Source: Actinomycetota bacterium
GTDB taxonomy: Bacteria; Actinomycetota; Actinomycetes; Streptosporangiales; Streptosporangiaceae
Direction: 5' to 3'
NCBI GenBank assembly: GCA_003541285.1
Contig: DPMS01000258.1
Location: 725-22,046, forward strand
Length of the DNA: 21,322 nt
Both the position numbers and the translations under genes were made by a program. Positions within the stretch are counted from its first letter, which is position 1. Every line of letters begins with the position of its first letter. This document shows positions 7,374 through 14,643 of the stretch, one piece after another. Under the pieces are notes generated by a model. The model was not told the DNA's origin. It saw only the letters and a program-made list of their open reading frames with translations, and made no database searches.

Positions 7374-8768
7374 ATGGCGCGGGTTAATGGTTCGTGGCTG
7401 CGCTCGCAACGGCGGGCGCAGGGTTGGGATGTGCCCCAGATGGCCCGCCGCCTTGCCGCAGCAGCAGGCGAGGACCGCGGCTCCATGCCCAGCCATGAAA
7501 CCCTGACCGGCTACATCAGGCGATGGGAAGCCGGGCGGGCCGGCGTGTCCGAACGCTACGAGTTGCTCTTCGCGAAGGCGTTCGGCGTGGAGCGGGCGGA
7601 GATCGAGGTCCCGCCGTCCGCGCCGCAGGCGGCTCAGGGGGATGACGCCCTCGACCTCATCGAACTCGCCCGCCAGGCTGAGCGCTCCGATCTGGGCCAC
7701 GGAACGCTTGAGGCGCTGTGCGCGGTGAAGGAGCGCCTGTGCCGGGATTACCCCTCCGGGTCCGCCGGGGAGCTGGCCCGGCGTGGGACCGGCTACCTGC
7801 GCTACGTTCTTGGCCTGCTCGATGGCCGGGTCAGCCTGGCTGAGCACCGCGAGCTGCTGGTGACCGGGGGCTGGCTGGCCGCATTACTGGGCTGCCTGTA
7901 CTACGACCTGGGTAACACCGGTGCGGCCGAGGTGGCCAGGGCGATGGCGCGTAACCTGGGCCAGCAGGCCGGGCACAACGAGATAGTCGCCTGGTCATGT
8001 GAGCTTGCGGCTTGGTTTGCCCTGGTGGAGGGCAGGCATGCTGACGTGGTGAAGTGGGCCGAGGCCGGGGTGAACCAGGCGGGCCGGACGAATGCGGCAG
8101 TCCAGCTCTCCCTGCAGGCCGCCCGTGGCTACGCGCGGCTGGGGGACAAACGGGCCATCGCCGCCCTGAGGGCCGGGCGGCGGATCCTCGACGAGCTTCC
8201 CGAGCCCACTTACCCAGAGCATCATTTCTCTGTCGATCACGACAAGTATGACTTCTACGCCGGAACAATATGGACTTGGCTCGGCACCGACGACGCCACG
8301 GCAGCCAAACACGCGCGCATAGCGGCTGCAAGGTGCGTTCTCCCCACCGGCAGCATCCAATGGCCCATGCGGCTGGCCATCAGCAAGCTTGACCTCGCAG
8401 TGATCGCCGGCCGGCGCGGCGATCTGGACGAAGCAATCGCCTGCGGCACCGCCGCCCTGCAGGTCCCCCGCCGGTCGGCCCAGTTGCTGCCGCGCGCCGC
8501 CGAGTTCGGTTACCGCCTGGCAGCGCAGTATCCGCGTGAACACCTCGTACGCGAGTACCGTGACCTGGTCCGCACTGCACGCCAGGCGCTCCCCTCCGGG
8601 ACCGGCCAGCAGGCGAACGGCCCGCACGCCGCCCCGTGCTCACTGCGTGCCAACACCACCCGGGCGCGGCGCTTTCCCGCGCGGCCAGGCGATTCTGCCG
8701 AGGGCCGAGCCGATGGGTCTCACCGGCCGGTCCATCGACCGGGCCCTGGTTTTCCAGGAGCGTTGTAG
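7374..8768 (+). CDS. XRE-type helix-turn-helix regulator with TPR-like C-terminal region
   Basis: A 464-residue regulator. The N-terminus is a lambda-repressor-like HTH: WLRSQRRAQGWDVPQMARRL, a longer-than-usual loop, then ETLTGYIRRWEAGRAGVSER and YELLFAKAFGV. From about residue 90 to 400 the protein is all-helical with regularly spaced Ala/Leu/Tyr helices (GYLRYVLGLLDGRVSLAEHR, AARGYARLGDKRAIAALRAG), as in the TPR domains of actinomycete XRE regulators that sense small signals or peptides. GAGG lies about ten bases upstream of the ATG at 7374. The last ~50 residues are Pro/Arg/Gly-rich and may be readthrough into unrelated sequence, since gene debris follows immediately. It is divergent from the hypothetical gene at 7055. 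Targets and ligand are unknown. Confidence 0.82.
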   Translation: MARVNGSWLRSQRRAQGWDVPQMARRLAAAAGEDRGSMPSHETLTGYIRRWEAGRAGVSERYELLFAKAFGVERAEIEVPPSAPQAAQGDDALDLIELARQAERSDLGHGTLEALCAVKERLCRDYPSGSAGELARRGTGYLRYVLGLLDGRVSLAEHRELLVTGGWLAALLGCLYYDLGNTGAAEVARAMARNLGQQAGHNEIVAWSCELAAWFALVEGRHADVVKWAEAGVNQAGRTNAAVQLSLQAARGYARLGDKRAIAALRAGRRILDELPEPTYPEHHFSVDHDKYDFYAGTIWTWLGTDDATAAKHARIAAARCVLPTGSIQWPMRLAISKLDLAVIAGRRGDLDEAIACGTAALQVPRRSAQLLPRAAEFGYRLAAQYPREHLVREYRDLVRTARQALPSGTGQQANGPHAAPCSLRANTTRARRFPARPGDSAEGRADGSHRPVHRPGPGFPGAL

Positions 8769-8784
8769 CAGGTCAGGTCAGCCG

Positions 8785-8998
8785 TGAGTGGACGGATGCC
8801 GTCGAGCGCATCGCCGAGCCGGTCTTTTTCCACGCCGGGCGGCGGCCTCCGGTGGTGCTTGTCCACGACGCCTGCGGGAATATCACCACACCGGTGCTGA
8901 CGTGCCCGCACTGCCACGGTGAGGTCAGCGCCGCCAACACCCGCAGCGAGCCCGGCCCGGGAAGCAGACGGCCGGCCGCTGCGGGTGCACACCGCTGA
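8785..8998 (+). pseudogene. C-terminal remnant of an HxlR-family regulator
   Basis: The frame reads REWTDAVERIAEPVF, then RRPPVVLVHDACGN, TTPVLTCPHCHGEVSAANTR, SEPGPGS and a stop at 8996-8998. The pattern 'Trp-rich helix, PPVxLVHxxCGxxTxPVLTCxHC' followed by a basic/Pro tail is the C-terminus I know from many actinomycete HxlR regulators. The winged-helix DNA-binding part is missing, replaced upstream by the end of the XRE gene. It has no start codon or ribosome site of its own and is presumably inactive. Confidence 0.55.
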
Positions 8999-9059
8999 CA
9001 GGCACAGAGCAAGCTCACCGGCCGGCATGCCGAAAGGCATCCGGGCGCCACGTTAGGCG

Positions 9060-9192
9060 CCGATGTTCGCTGCCCTCCTGGGACATCAGCTTTCTCATGT
9101 GGAACTCATCGATCAGCGTGCCATCGCGGACCAGCGCTGGCGGCGCAGCCCTTCCAGCCAAACCTCAGATACAGGCTGAGCGCGCGGGTTGT
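9060..9192 (-). pseudogene. C-terminal remnant of a GNAT acetyltransferase
   Basis: Reading the minus strand, RALSLYLRFGW (about 9154-9189) is followed after a frame change by LVRDGTLIDEFHMRKLM (about 9080-9133). The order 'RAxxLYxRFGF, then RxxGxxxDExxMxKLM' is the classic C-terminal end of RimI/RimL-type GNAT enzymes. The acyl-CoA-binding motif and everything before it are absent, and the two parts are out of frame. It is a relic with no expected function. Confidence 0.45.
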
Positions 9193-9239
9193 TCGGCCAT
9201 CGCTACGCGGCGGATTGGACCTTATCCGGATGAGTGCCG

Positions 9240-9496
9240 GCCAGGTATCGGCGCTGCCTTGGCTCTGCGGCTGCGCAGCCCGGCACGAAGGACAGCCCGG
9301 GCAGCGCCCCGGAGACATCGACGTTCTCGTCCTTGGGGAACCAGGCCGAGATCAGTTCTATGACCCGCTCAGCGCAGCGGAGAAGTGGCTCGGACGGCAC
9401 GTCCAGGCAACAATCCGCGGCGCTGACTGGCTGGATGCGGGATCGGGATCGTTCCACGACACCGTGACCAGTCGGCCCCTGCTCAGGATCCCCCTT
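9240..9496 (+). pseudogene. Remnant of an MNT-type nucleotidyltransferase (ArsR-NTase fusion or MntA-like)
   Basis: From 9311 the plus frame reads GDIDVLVLGEPGRDQFYDPL, AAEKWLGRHVQATIRGADWL and GSGSFHDTVTSRPLL. This matches the C-terminal half of the minimal nucleotidyltransferase domain that in actinomycetes is often fused behind an ArsR winged helix: DxDVLVxG is the metal-binding Asp pair, then the conserved xLGRxVQxTxR and FxxxV segments. The upstream part that should carry the GSFARG strand is scattered over other frames (9240-9310), and no HTH is found. The open frame runs on to 9868 but loses all resemblance after about 9496. Confidence 0.6.
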
Positions 9497-9707
9497 TCGC
9501 GCAGCTCACTGAACCGGGAGCACTTTCACGCCAGACAGTGCTGCCGTCGCCCTGCCGATCGTCCACGAAGCATCCGCTTCGGTGATCGGCCGCGCTGCTG
9601 GGTCGAAGTACTGCGCCGTGTGACAGGTGCGACGCAGCTGCTCGGGCGACCTGTGTGCCCGGATGTGACCAACTTCGGAAGTATGCGCGAAACCCGGGAC
9701 GGTTCAT
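9497..9707. other. Unassigned spacer after the nucleotidyltransferase remnant
   Basis: Frames are open on both strands, but there is no start with a ribosome site and no recognisable family. It leads into the small ORF and the hypothetical gene at 9847 and should contain their promoter, which I cannot place. Confidence 0.3.
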
Positions 9708-9824
9708 ATGACCAAGGTCACCAAGCTATGGGCCAATGGCCAGTGGTGTATGGCCTTGCCGACGATAGTTTCAGGAGTAGAGACAGGAGGCACGACTATA
9801 GGGTTGCCCTGCCTGTACGGCTGA
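9708..9824 (+). CDS. Possible small ORF, 38 aa, upstream of the 9847 gene
   Basis: An ATG-to-TGA frame of 38 codons starts MTKVTKLWANGQWCMALP and ends TTIGLPCLYG. It ends 22 bases before the ATG of the next gene, so both could be on one transcript. The peptide has two cysteines, two tryptophans and a hydrophobic Gly/Thr-rich second half. Its ribosome site is weak (GGGACGG, about seven bases upstream). About a third of its codons end in A or T, unlike neighbouring genes. That means either foreign origin or a chance frame. No homologue comes to mind; it could be a short regulatory or secreted peptide, but nothing proves translation. Confidence 0.35.
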   Translation: MTKVTKLWANGQWCMALPTIVSGVETGGTTIGLPCLYG

Positions 9825-9846
9825 CCCCACGTGGGAGGTGGGGAAG

Positions 9847-10416
9847 ATGGCCATTGCAGTGGACCTGACCGCACACGCAGCTCAGATCGGCCATGAGCAT
9901 GGAACTGCGGCAGCATCGATGTACTTCGACGGGCACGAGGCGCGCCACATCTATGAGGCAACGCTTAAGGGCATCGAGGATGGCGACCCGCTAATCCTCA
10001 ACCAGTTCCCCGAGCCGGACCTTCCCGGCATCTGGCCGTTCAGCTACACGGCAGAGGACCTGCGCTGTGAGCTCGGCATCACCACCAATATTCATGCCGA
10101 GGCAACCGAGGCGTTCGCCAGGTGCTGCGGCGCCTACGAGGACGCCTACCGCGAGGCCGTCAGCGAAGAGATGGCGTGGCAGTGCCGCCACCACCTGGCG
10201 GCGGACAACAGCGACCTGGCCAGAGGGCTGGCCATGCTGGACGACGATCTTGTGAAGCTGATCACCACCATCCTGGGTGCCTACCGGGAAGGCAAGCGGA
10301 GCTACACCCAGACCGTCTCGCGGGTGATGGACGCGCTGGAGGCGCATAAGCAGCGCTCCCACGCGCTAGCTGACCCTGATCTCGCGGGCGCCGCAGTTGC
10401 CCTGATGGCCTCGTAG
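9847..10416 (+). CDS. Hypothetical protein of actinomycete mobile-element type, 189 aa
   Basis: A soluble 189-residue protein from the ATG at 9847, which has GGGAGG about nine bases upstream; the in-frame GTG at 9838 is less likely. I recognise the layout but no function. It resembles uncharacterised proteins carried on actinomycete integrative elements and plasmids, with an opening 'GxxxGxAAAxxxFDG' (EHGTAAASMYFDGHEAR), then GIEDGDPLILNQFPEPDLPG, a Leu-rich DxGI segment, and an acidic helical part with AYEDAYREAVSEEM. The last third (about 115-189) is helical. No catalytic motif or membrane segment is visible. Its location between an integrase fragment downstream and regulator debris upstream supports a mobile-element origin. 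Confidence 0.75.
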   Translation: MAIAVDLTAHAAQIGHEHGTAAASMYFDGHEARHIYEATLKGIEDGDPLILNQFPEPDLPGIWPFSYTAEDLRCELGITTNIHAEATEAFARCCGAYEDAYREAVSEEMAWQCRHHLAADNSDLARGLAMLDDDLVKLITTILGAYREGKRSYTQTVSRVMDALEAHKQRSHALADPDLAGAAVALMAS

Positions 10417-10519
10417 ACACCGCCGCACGCCGAGACCGCCGATCAGCGGGGACGGGAGGGGATGCGTCGCACTGCCGCCCGCGAGAGGCGTGCCGTCCCG
10501 GTCAGCGGATCGCAGGGAC

Positions 10520-10585
10520 TTCGTGCCGGCGTTCACCCATACGGAACGGCTGGCGCTGGCCGGATTCGCGGCCGGGTACAGCGGC
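10520..10585 (+). pseudogene. Second integrase N-terminal fragment
   Basis: The 22 codons read FVPAFTHTERLALAGFAAGY followed by SG. This closely matches the N-terminal core-binding start of the broken integrase near 2065-2118 (PAFTDPERLALAGYLAGY), in the same orientation. Nothing after this point resembles an integrase; the following frame is low-complexity. It is therefore a truncated relic of a related recombinase gene. Confidence 0.65.
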
Positions 10586-10715
10586 GGGCCGCGTACTCTT
10601 CCAGCGGGCCCGGCGCAGGCGGACACGCCGCCGCCTTCGTCACCAGTGATCACCGGCTCACAGACTCACCAGGAACCTTACTTTCAGGCTACCTGGTCAG
10701 CCTTGATCCAACGGA
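10586..10715. other. Short spacer before the convergent end of the catabolic operon
   Basis: No gene or clear terminator hairpin is seen. The catabolic operon ends at 10716 on the minus strand, so its transcripts run into this stretch and the integrase fragment. Confidence 0.3.
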
Positions 10716-11657
10716 CTACCGGTAGCCATGCTGTACGCCCACAGCTTCCGGGGGGTAATGAGTCCACCACCATTCAGCGATTTCCCGCCGGGTCGCGATC
10801 CACACGTCGCCCCGTGCCTGCACCGCCCGCAGGAAGTCACGGAGCCCGGCGCTGCGGCTCGCCTGCCCTGTCCAGCGCGCATGCAACCCCAACGACATCA
10901 TTCGTGGCGCAGTCCCGCCCTCCCCGCGGAGATAGTCGACGGCCTGCTGGCAGTCCGCGAAAAACGCGCCAACCCCCCCGGTCTGACCGTATGCGAAACG
11001 GGCGTCGTTATGCGTCAGCGTGTAGGGAACCACCAGGAACGGCTTGTCGGCGACCGGCACATAGTACGGAAGGTCGTCGTTGTATGCGTCCGAGTCGTAG
11101 ATGAAGCCGCCCTCCTCTGCGAGCAGCTCGCGGGTGTGCTCGCTAGGCATCCAGCGTGAGTACCAGCCAACGGGCCGCGTGCCACAGGCCTGGGTGATTG
11201 ACCCGACAGCCAGGCCGATCTGCCGGCGTTCCTCGTCCACGCTGAGCCGCCACTGTTCCGACCAGCGCCACCCATGAGCACACACCTCATGGCCCGCATC
11301 CACGATGGCAGATGCCACAGGTGGATTCCGCTCGAGCGCCACAGCGGCCGCGAAGACCGTGCATCGAATGCCGAACTGCTCGAAGAGCCGGAACAGCCGA
11401 TGCGCGCCAGCGCGGCTCCCGTACTCATACACCGACTCCGTGGCGAGATCGCGGAAGTCCCCGGCGACAGTGCGTGGCATCTCTCCGAGACCCTCGTTGG
11501 TGCCGTCCCCCATCTCGTAGGAGCGCTCACTTCCTTCCTCGTAATTCACGACGATGCTGAGTGCCAGGCTGGCTCCCCCAGGCCATTCGACGACCGGCAC
11601 CGACCGGCCGTAGCCTACAAGATCACGGCCGCGCAACGCTGTCATCCCCCTCATCAT
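10716..11657 (-). CDS. Polysaccharide deacetylase-fold hydrolase, PuuE-like (putative allantoinase/cyclic amide hydrolase)
   Basis: A 313-residue NodB/polysaccharide-deacetylase-fold protein of the PuuE branch. Hallmarks seen: RDLVGYGRSVPVVEWPGGA (10-29), NYEEGSERS (39-47), ESVYEYGSRAGAHRLFRLF (74-92), GHEVCAHGWRW (122-132), RPVGWYSRWMPSEHTRELL (161-179), YDSDAYNDDLPY (187-198) and MSLGLHARWTGQASR in the last quarter. These track PuuE allantoinases almost end to end. That branch opens cyclic amides such as allantoin; related imidases open cyclic imides. The start may be the ATG at 11657 or 11645 (GAGGGGG directly before the latter); either overlaps the preceding hydrolase gene. It is the last gene of the operon. 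Other purine-degradation genes are absent, so a substrate other than allantoin is likely. Confidence 0.88.
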   Translation of the reverse strand: MMRGMTALRGRDLVGYGRSVPVVEWPGGASLALSIVVNYEEGSERSYEMGDGTNEGLGEMPRTVAGDFRDLATESVYEYGSRAGAHRLFRLFEQFGIRCTVFAAAVALERNPPVASAIVDAGHEVCAHGWRWSEQWRLSVDEERRQIGLAVGSITQACGTRPVGWYSRWMPSEHTRELLAEEGGFIYDSDAYNDDLPYYVPVADKPFLVVPYTLTHNDARFAYGQTGGVGAFFADCQQAVDYLRGEGGTAPRMMSLGLHARWTGQASRSAGLRDFLRAVQARGDVWIATRREIAEWWWTHYPPEAVGVQHGYR

Positions 11658-12405
11658 TAGCGGGCCGTCCCCGGCTCGGCCCGTTGACTGCTCTCATATA
11701 GGCCATGACGGTACCGCTATCAAGAACGTCGGCGTACTGCCGGTCGAGGTCGAACAAACTCACCGCATGGCACAAGCCAAGCCTGTCGAACACGCAATCT
11801 TCAACGACGATCGTCCGGTAGCCATAAGACATGGCATCTACGGCTGTGGCACGCACGCAGTTGGACGTGGACCCGCCAGCGACGATCAGCGTATCGATAT
11901 TGTGTGCAATCAGCAGCCCAAGCAGCGGGGTGCCCCAGAACGCGCTTGGCCTCTTCTTTACGAGCACTACATCCCCGGTCTCAGGCGCTACCGCGGGTGC
12001 GATTTCAGCCCCCTCGGAGTCTTCCAGGCACCAGCCCTCCGTTGCGGGGAACCCGCGCTTCATCCGGTAGACACCCATGTCGAGGCCATCCCGCCGCACC
12101 TCATACTTCGTATACACGACCAGGATCTGCTGGCGCCTCGCCTCGGCCAGCAGGACCCGGAGAACCGCCAGTGCCGCTTCCGCCATGGGCCCGCACGCGG
12201 ACGGGTAGACGACGTCATTCCGGCCTGGATTGCCCACCATGTAGTTCTGCGCATCGATGACGACTACAGCGGGCGCCGTCCCGAAGCCCACACGCCGTCC
12301 CGCGCCGAATCGCTCCAGCACCGCGAGTTCCTCGGGCCCCAGCAGAGCCTCCCAAGCTTGCTTCCCGTAACCACGGCTCTGACCCGGACTGTCAGACTTG
12401 GGCAT
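11623..12405 (-). CDS. Cysteine hydrolase, isochorismatase fold (N-carbamoylsarcosine amidase/maleamate amidase-like)
   Basis: A 260-residue amidase-type hydrolase. The catalytic triad can be read: D51 in VVVIDAQNY, K150 in LVKKRPSAFWGT and C183 in GGSTSNCVRATAVDAMSYGY. The RxSAFxGT and GGxxTxxCVRxTAxDA patterns are those of N-carbamoylsarcosine and maleamate amidohydrolases, which cleave a carbamoyl or amide group and release ammonia. The frame runs up to 12468, but the ATG at 12405 with AAGGGA about ten bases upstream fits better and removes a non-homologous Arg/Cys leader. Gene order: 121 bp after the cyclase gene with a strong hairpin in between, and overlapping the PuuE-like gene by about 35 bp. 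Together the two would hydrolyse successive amide bonds; the substrate is unknown. Confidence 0.9.
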   Translation of the reverse strand: MPKSDSPGQSRGYGKQAWEALLGPEELAVLERFGAGRRVGFGTAPAVVVIDAQNYMVGNPGRNDVVYPSACGPMAEAALAVLRVLLAEARRQQILVVYTKYEVRRDGLDMGVYRMKRGFPATEGWCLEDSEGAEIAPAVAPETGDVVLVKKRPSAFWGTPLLGLLIAHNIDTLIVAGGSTSNCVRATAVDAMSYGYRTIVVEDCVFDRLGLCHAVSLFDLDRQYADVLDSGTVMAYMRAVNGPSRGRPANDEGDDSVARP

Positions 12406-12500
12406 CCGTAAGCATCCCTTCTGATCGTGCACGGCCTGGCGACCGGAGCAGACTGGCCTGCACCTCACAGTTCAGCGCTCGGGTGGTTTCCTGGCGATCC

Positions 12501-12526
12501 GGCCACGGCACGTGCCTGCCGTGGCC
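12501..12526 (-). terminator. Strong intra-operon hairpin after the cyclase gene
   Basis: A perfect 10-bp stem GGCCACGGCA/TGCCGTGGCC with a six-base loop abuts the cyclase stop codon. On the transcribed (minus) strand no U-run follows, so it is more likely an attenuator or an mRNA-stabilising 3' structure than a full terminator. It could lower expression of the two hydrolase genes downstream. Confidence 0.55.
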
Positions 12527-13435
12527 TCAGGTCAGGCCGACCGGTGACACCATTGATGCCGAGGCGCCCTTCAATCTGATCGGCAGGATGACGCAGCAGA
12601 ACTCCCAGACCTTATCCCGTGCGAGTTCTTCGGTCCGGACATTCTCCAGGAGGTAACATCCGAACTTCGTGATACAATGCTGATGGACAGGGAAAAGAAT
12701 GTCCCCTGGGTCAGCATAGACGACCTCGACGGCCCAGTTGTCTGCGCCGATCACGGCGACGCGCTGCTCCGTAAGCAGAGCCGCGGCTGACATTTCAATT
12801 CCCGGTTCGCTTCTCGCGTACCGGGAATTGTCGGTTCCCCACAGACGTCCCCATCCGGTGTGGATGAGAACCACGTCGCCGGGCCCGGGCCGGACCTGCT
12901 GGAGAACAATTGCCTTTTCGATGTCACCAGCGGTTATCTCATATTCTGCGCTGAGCTCGGGCAATCCCAGGGCATTCGGGATATCGAGCAGCAGTCCCCG
13001 GGTGAAGATCGGCGGTACTGACTCGATGCCAAGCTTGGTGAGGCCCTCGCTCGAAATGATATCCGCGTACGCATAGCCGTTATAGGTCAGTGGCCCGATG
13101 CCAATGTGTCCCAGCCCGTCAAGGTGTGTGCCGCTATGCAGAGCTCCAGCGACCGACTCTTCGAGGAATGACTGCTGGTTCCTGCCGAGGTACCGCCCGG
13201 GGACGGCCCTGTCGACGAGTAGCGAATGCTTCCAGTATCGCCACATCTGAGTCGGTGACGACGCCTCCAGCACCTGTCCCAGCTGATATCTCAGGCCGCG
13301 GGTGATGAGACGGGCGGCAGCTTCCACCTTGGGGGCGGTGATTTCATTGGCCGCGCCAAGGGTGTCTGCTGTTCCGTAGCGGTGGGGTATCGGGTGATCC
13401 CCGACAGCCGGATCGTAAGGGCCTGGTGTACTCAA
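12527..13435 (-). CDS. Cyclase-family (KynB-like) metal-dependent hydrolase
   Basis: A 302-residue protein of the PF04199 cyclase family, which includes kynurenine formamidase and isatin hydrolase. The metal-binding signature HSGTHLDGLGH is at residues 100-110 (His100, His104, Asp106, His110). Supporting stretches are RGLRYQLGQVLE at 46-57, PGPGDVVLIHTGWGRLW in the middle and VHQHCITKFGCYLLEN near the C-terminus, where His and Glu complete the active site. Such enzymes hydrolyse cyclic or formylated amides with Mn or Zn. It is longer than KynB (about 210) and fits the larger 'cyclase family' group of about 300 residues. The ATG overlaps the CoA-transferase stop by 4 bases. Its exact reaction is unknown; with the two other hydrolases, amide or ring opening is the natural guess. 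Confidence 0.9.
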   Translation of the reverse strand: MSTPGPYDPAVGDHPIPHRYGTADTLGAANEITAPKVEAAARLITRGLRYQLGQVLEASSPTQMWRYWKHSLLVDRAVPGRYLGRNQQSFLEESVAGALHSGTHLDGLGHIGIGPLTYNGYAYADIISSEGLTKLGIESVPPIFTRGLLLDIPNALGLPELSAEYEITAGDIEKAIVLQQVRPGPGDVVLIHTGWGRLWGTDNSRYARSEPGIEMSAAALLTEQRVAVIGADNWAVEVVYADPGDILFPVHQHCITKFGCYLLENVRTEELARDKVWEFCCVILPIRLKGASASMVSPVGLT

Positions 13436-14643
13436 GGTTGCTCCTCTGCCGCATGATCGGCCCAGGCGCTGGCGTTGCGCTCAAGGCTTTCGACGATTTG
13501 GGTGGTGTCAGATCCGATCGCGGTCGCCCCTGTGTGCCTGATGGAGCCGGGGGTCCTGCTGAGGCGGGGCACGATGTTGGCCATTGCGACGGAGCCAAGC
13601 TCATCGTCAGGAATCTCGATGAACGTTTGCCTCGCCCGGTAGTGCTCGTCCAGGTAGATCTGGTCTGTGCTGAGCACCGGGGCGATCGGCGCATCTGCCT
13701 CGGCGAAGCTGGCGAGGACTTCGCTGAGAGAGTGGGAACGCATCCACGTGGCGATCACCTCATCCAGCACAGGTCCATGGAGACGCCGGCTGGCCGCGTC
13801 CGAGAAGCGAGGGTCCGCTGCGAGATCCGGGCGCCCGATGGCGCGGAAGATACGCACCGCGATGGCCTGAGTTCCAGCGGACAGCGCTACCCAATGACCA
13901 TCGCTTGTCTCGTACGCGTTACGTGGGGCCGTCCTCGGCGACCGGTTCCCCACCCGCCGCTGAACCGCGCCCAGTGCCGCATACTCTGCGATCTGGGGTC
14001 CAAGGATGCAGAACAGTGGCTCATACAAGCTGACGTCAATGACCTGGCCGACGCCGCCTCTATTGGCGTCACGCCAATAGAGCGCGATCAAGGTTGCGAA
14101 AGTCGCGGTAAGTCCTGCGACGCCATCGGCCAGCCCAAACGGCGGGAGAGTCGGTGGCCCATCCTCCTGGCCCGTCACGTGGGCAAACCCCGAATAGGCT
14201 TCCGCGAGCGTTCCGAAGCCTGGCTGCATCCGGCGTGGTCCCGTCTGCCCGAACCCGCTCAGCCGTACCATGATCACCCTAGGGTTGATCAGCGACAGCT
14301 CGTCGTACCCCAGTCCCCAGCTTTCCATCTTGCCGGGACGGAAATTCTCGATGACGACGTCCGCGTCGGCGACCAGTTGCCGGATAATACTCCGTGCGCC
14401 TGCGTCGTTCAGATCCAGGGTCAGCAACCGCTTGTTACGTGACAGGCTCCGCCACCATAGGGGCACGCCGTCCCTGCTGAGTCCCCACCGTCTGGCGTCG
14501 TCCCCTCGCGGGTGCTCTACCTTGATCACATCGGCGCCGAAGTCCGCCAGGTTTGTTGAAACCAGCGGTGCCGCGTAGAGCGACGAGAGATCGAGAACAC
14601 GTACGCCTCCGAGCGCGCGATGCTTCTCAGCATGGGCGTGCAT
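13432..14643 (-). CDS. Family III CoA-transferase (CaiB/BaiF)
   Basis: A 403-residue class III CoA-transferase that would move CoA between carboxylic acids. It starts with GVRVLDLSSLYAAPLVSTNL (13-32) and LADFGADVIKVEHPRGDDAR, followed by SRNKRLLTLDL, VVIENFRPGKMESWGLGYDEL and SGFGQTGP. The expected nucleophile is Asp173 in PFGLADGVAGL, the place where formyl-CoA transferase and CaiB carry Asp169. The C-terminal domain has NAYETSDGHWVALSAGTQAI. The frame is open to 14700, but the ATG at 14643, preceded by GGGAGGTG, is the best start and makes a 17-bp overlap with the lyase gene. It probably activates the acid that the CitE-like lyase then cleaves, or recycles CoA from its product. Confidence 0.92.
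   Translation of the reverse strand: MHAHAEKHRALGGVRVLDLSSLYAAPLVSTNLADFGADVIKVEHPRGDDARRWGLSRDGVPLWWRSLSRNKRLLTLDLNDAGARSIIRQLVADADVVIENFRPGKMESWGLGYDELSLINPRVIMVRLSGFGQTGPRRMQPGFGTLAEAYSGFAHVTGQEDGPPTLPPFGLADGVAGLTATFATLIALYWRDANRGGVGQVIDVSLYEPLFCILGPQIAEYAALGAVQRRVGNRSPRTAPRNAYETSDGHWVALSAGTQAIAVRIFRAIGRPDLAADPRFSDAASRRLHGPVLDEVIATWMRSHSLSEVLASFAEADAPIAPVLSTDQIYLDEHYRARQTFIEIPDDELGSVAMANIVPRLSRTPGSIRHTGATAIGSDTTQIVESLERNASAWADHAAEEQP

Noticed and set aside
9215..9868. Long plus-strand frame of 217 codons
   Set aside because: Only the segment 9311-9496 resembles a family. The start lacks a ribosome site, and the end overlaps the well-supported 9847 gene in another frame.
10716..11657. Calling the PuuE-like gene part of urate/allantoin degradation
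   Set aside because: No uricase, OHCU decarboxylase, allantoicase or ureidoglycolate genes occur; the neighbours are CoA and lyase enzymes, so the substrate is left open.
11767..12411. 214-codon plus frame opposite the cysteine hydrolase
   Set aside because: No family resemblance; the minus-strand frame carries a full catalytic triad.
13426..14442. 338-codon plus frame opposite the CoA-transferase
   Set aside because: Antisense shadow; the minus strand encodes all class III CoA-transferase motifs.
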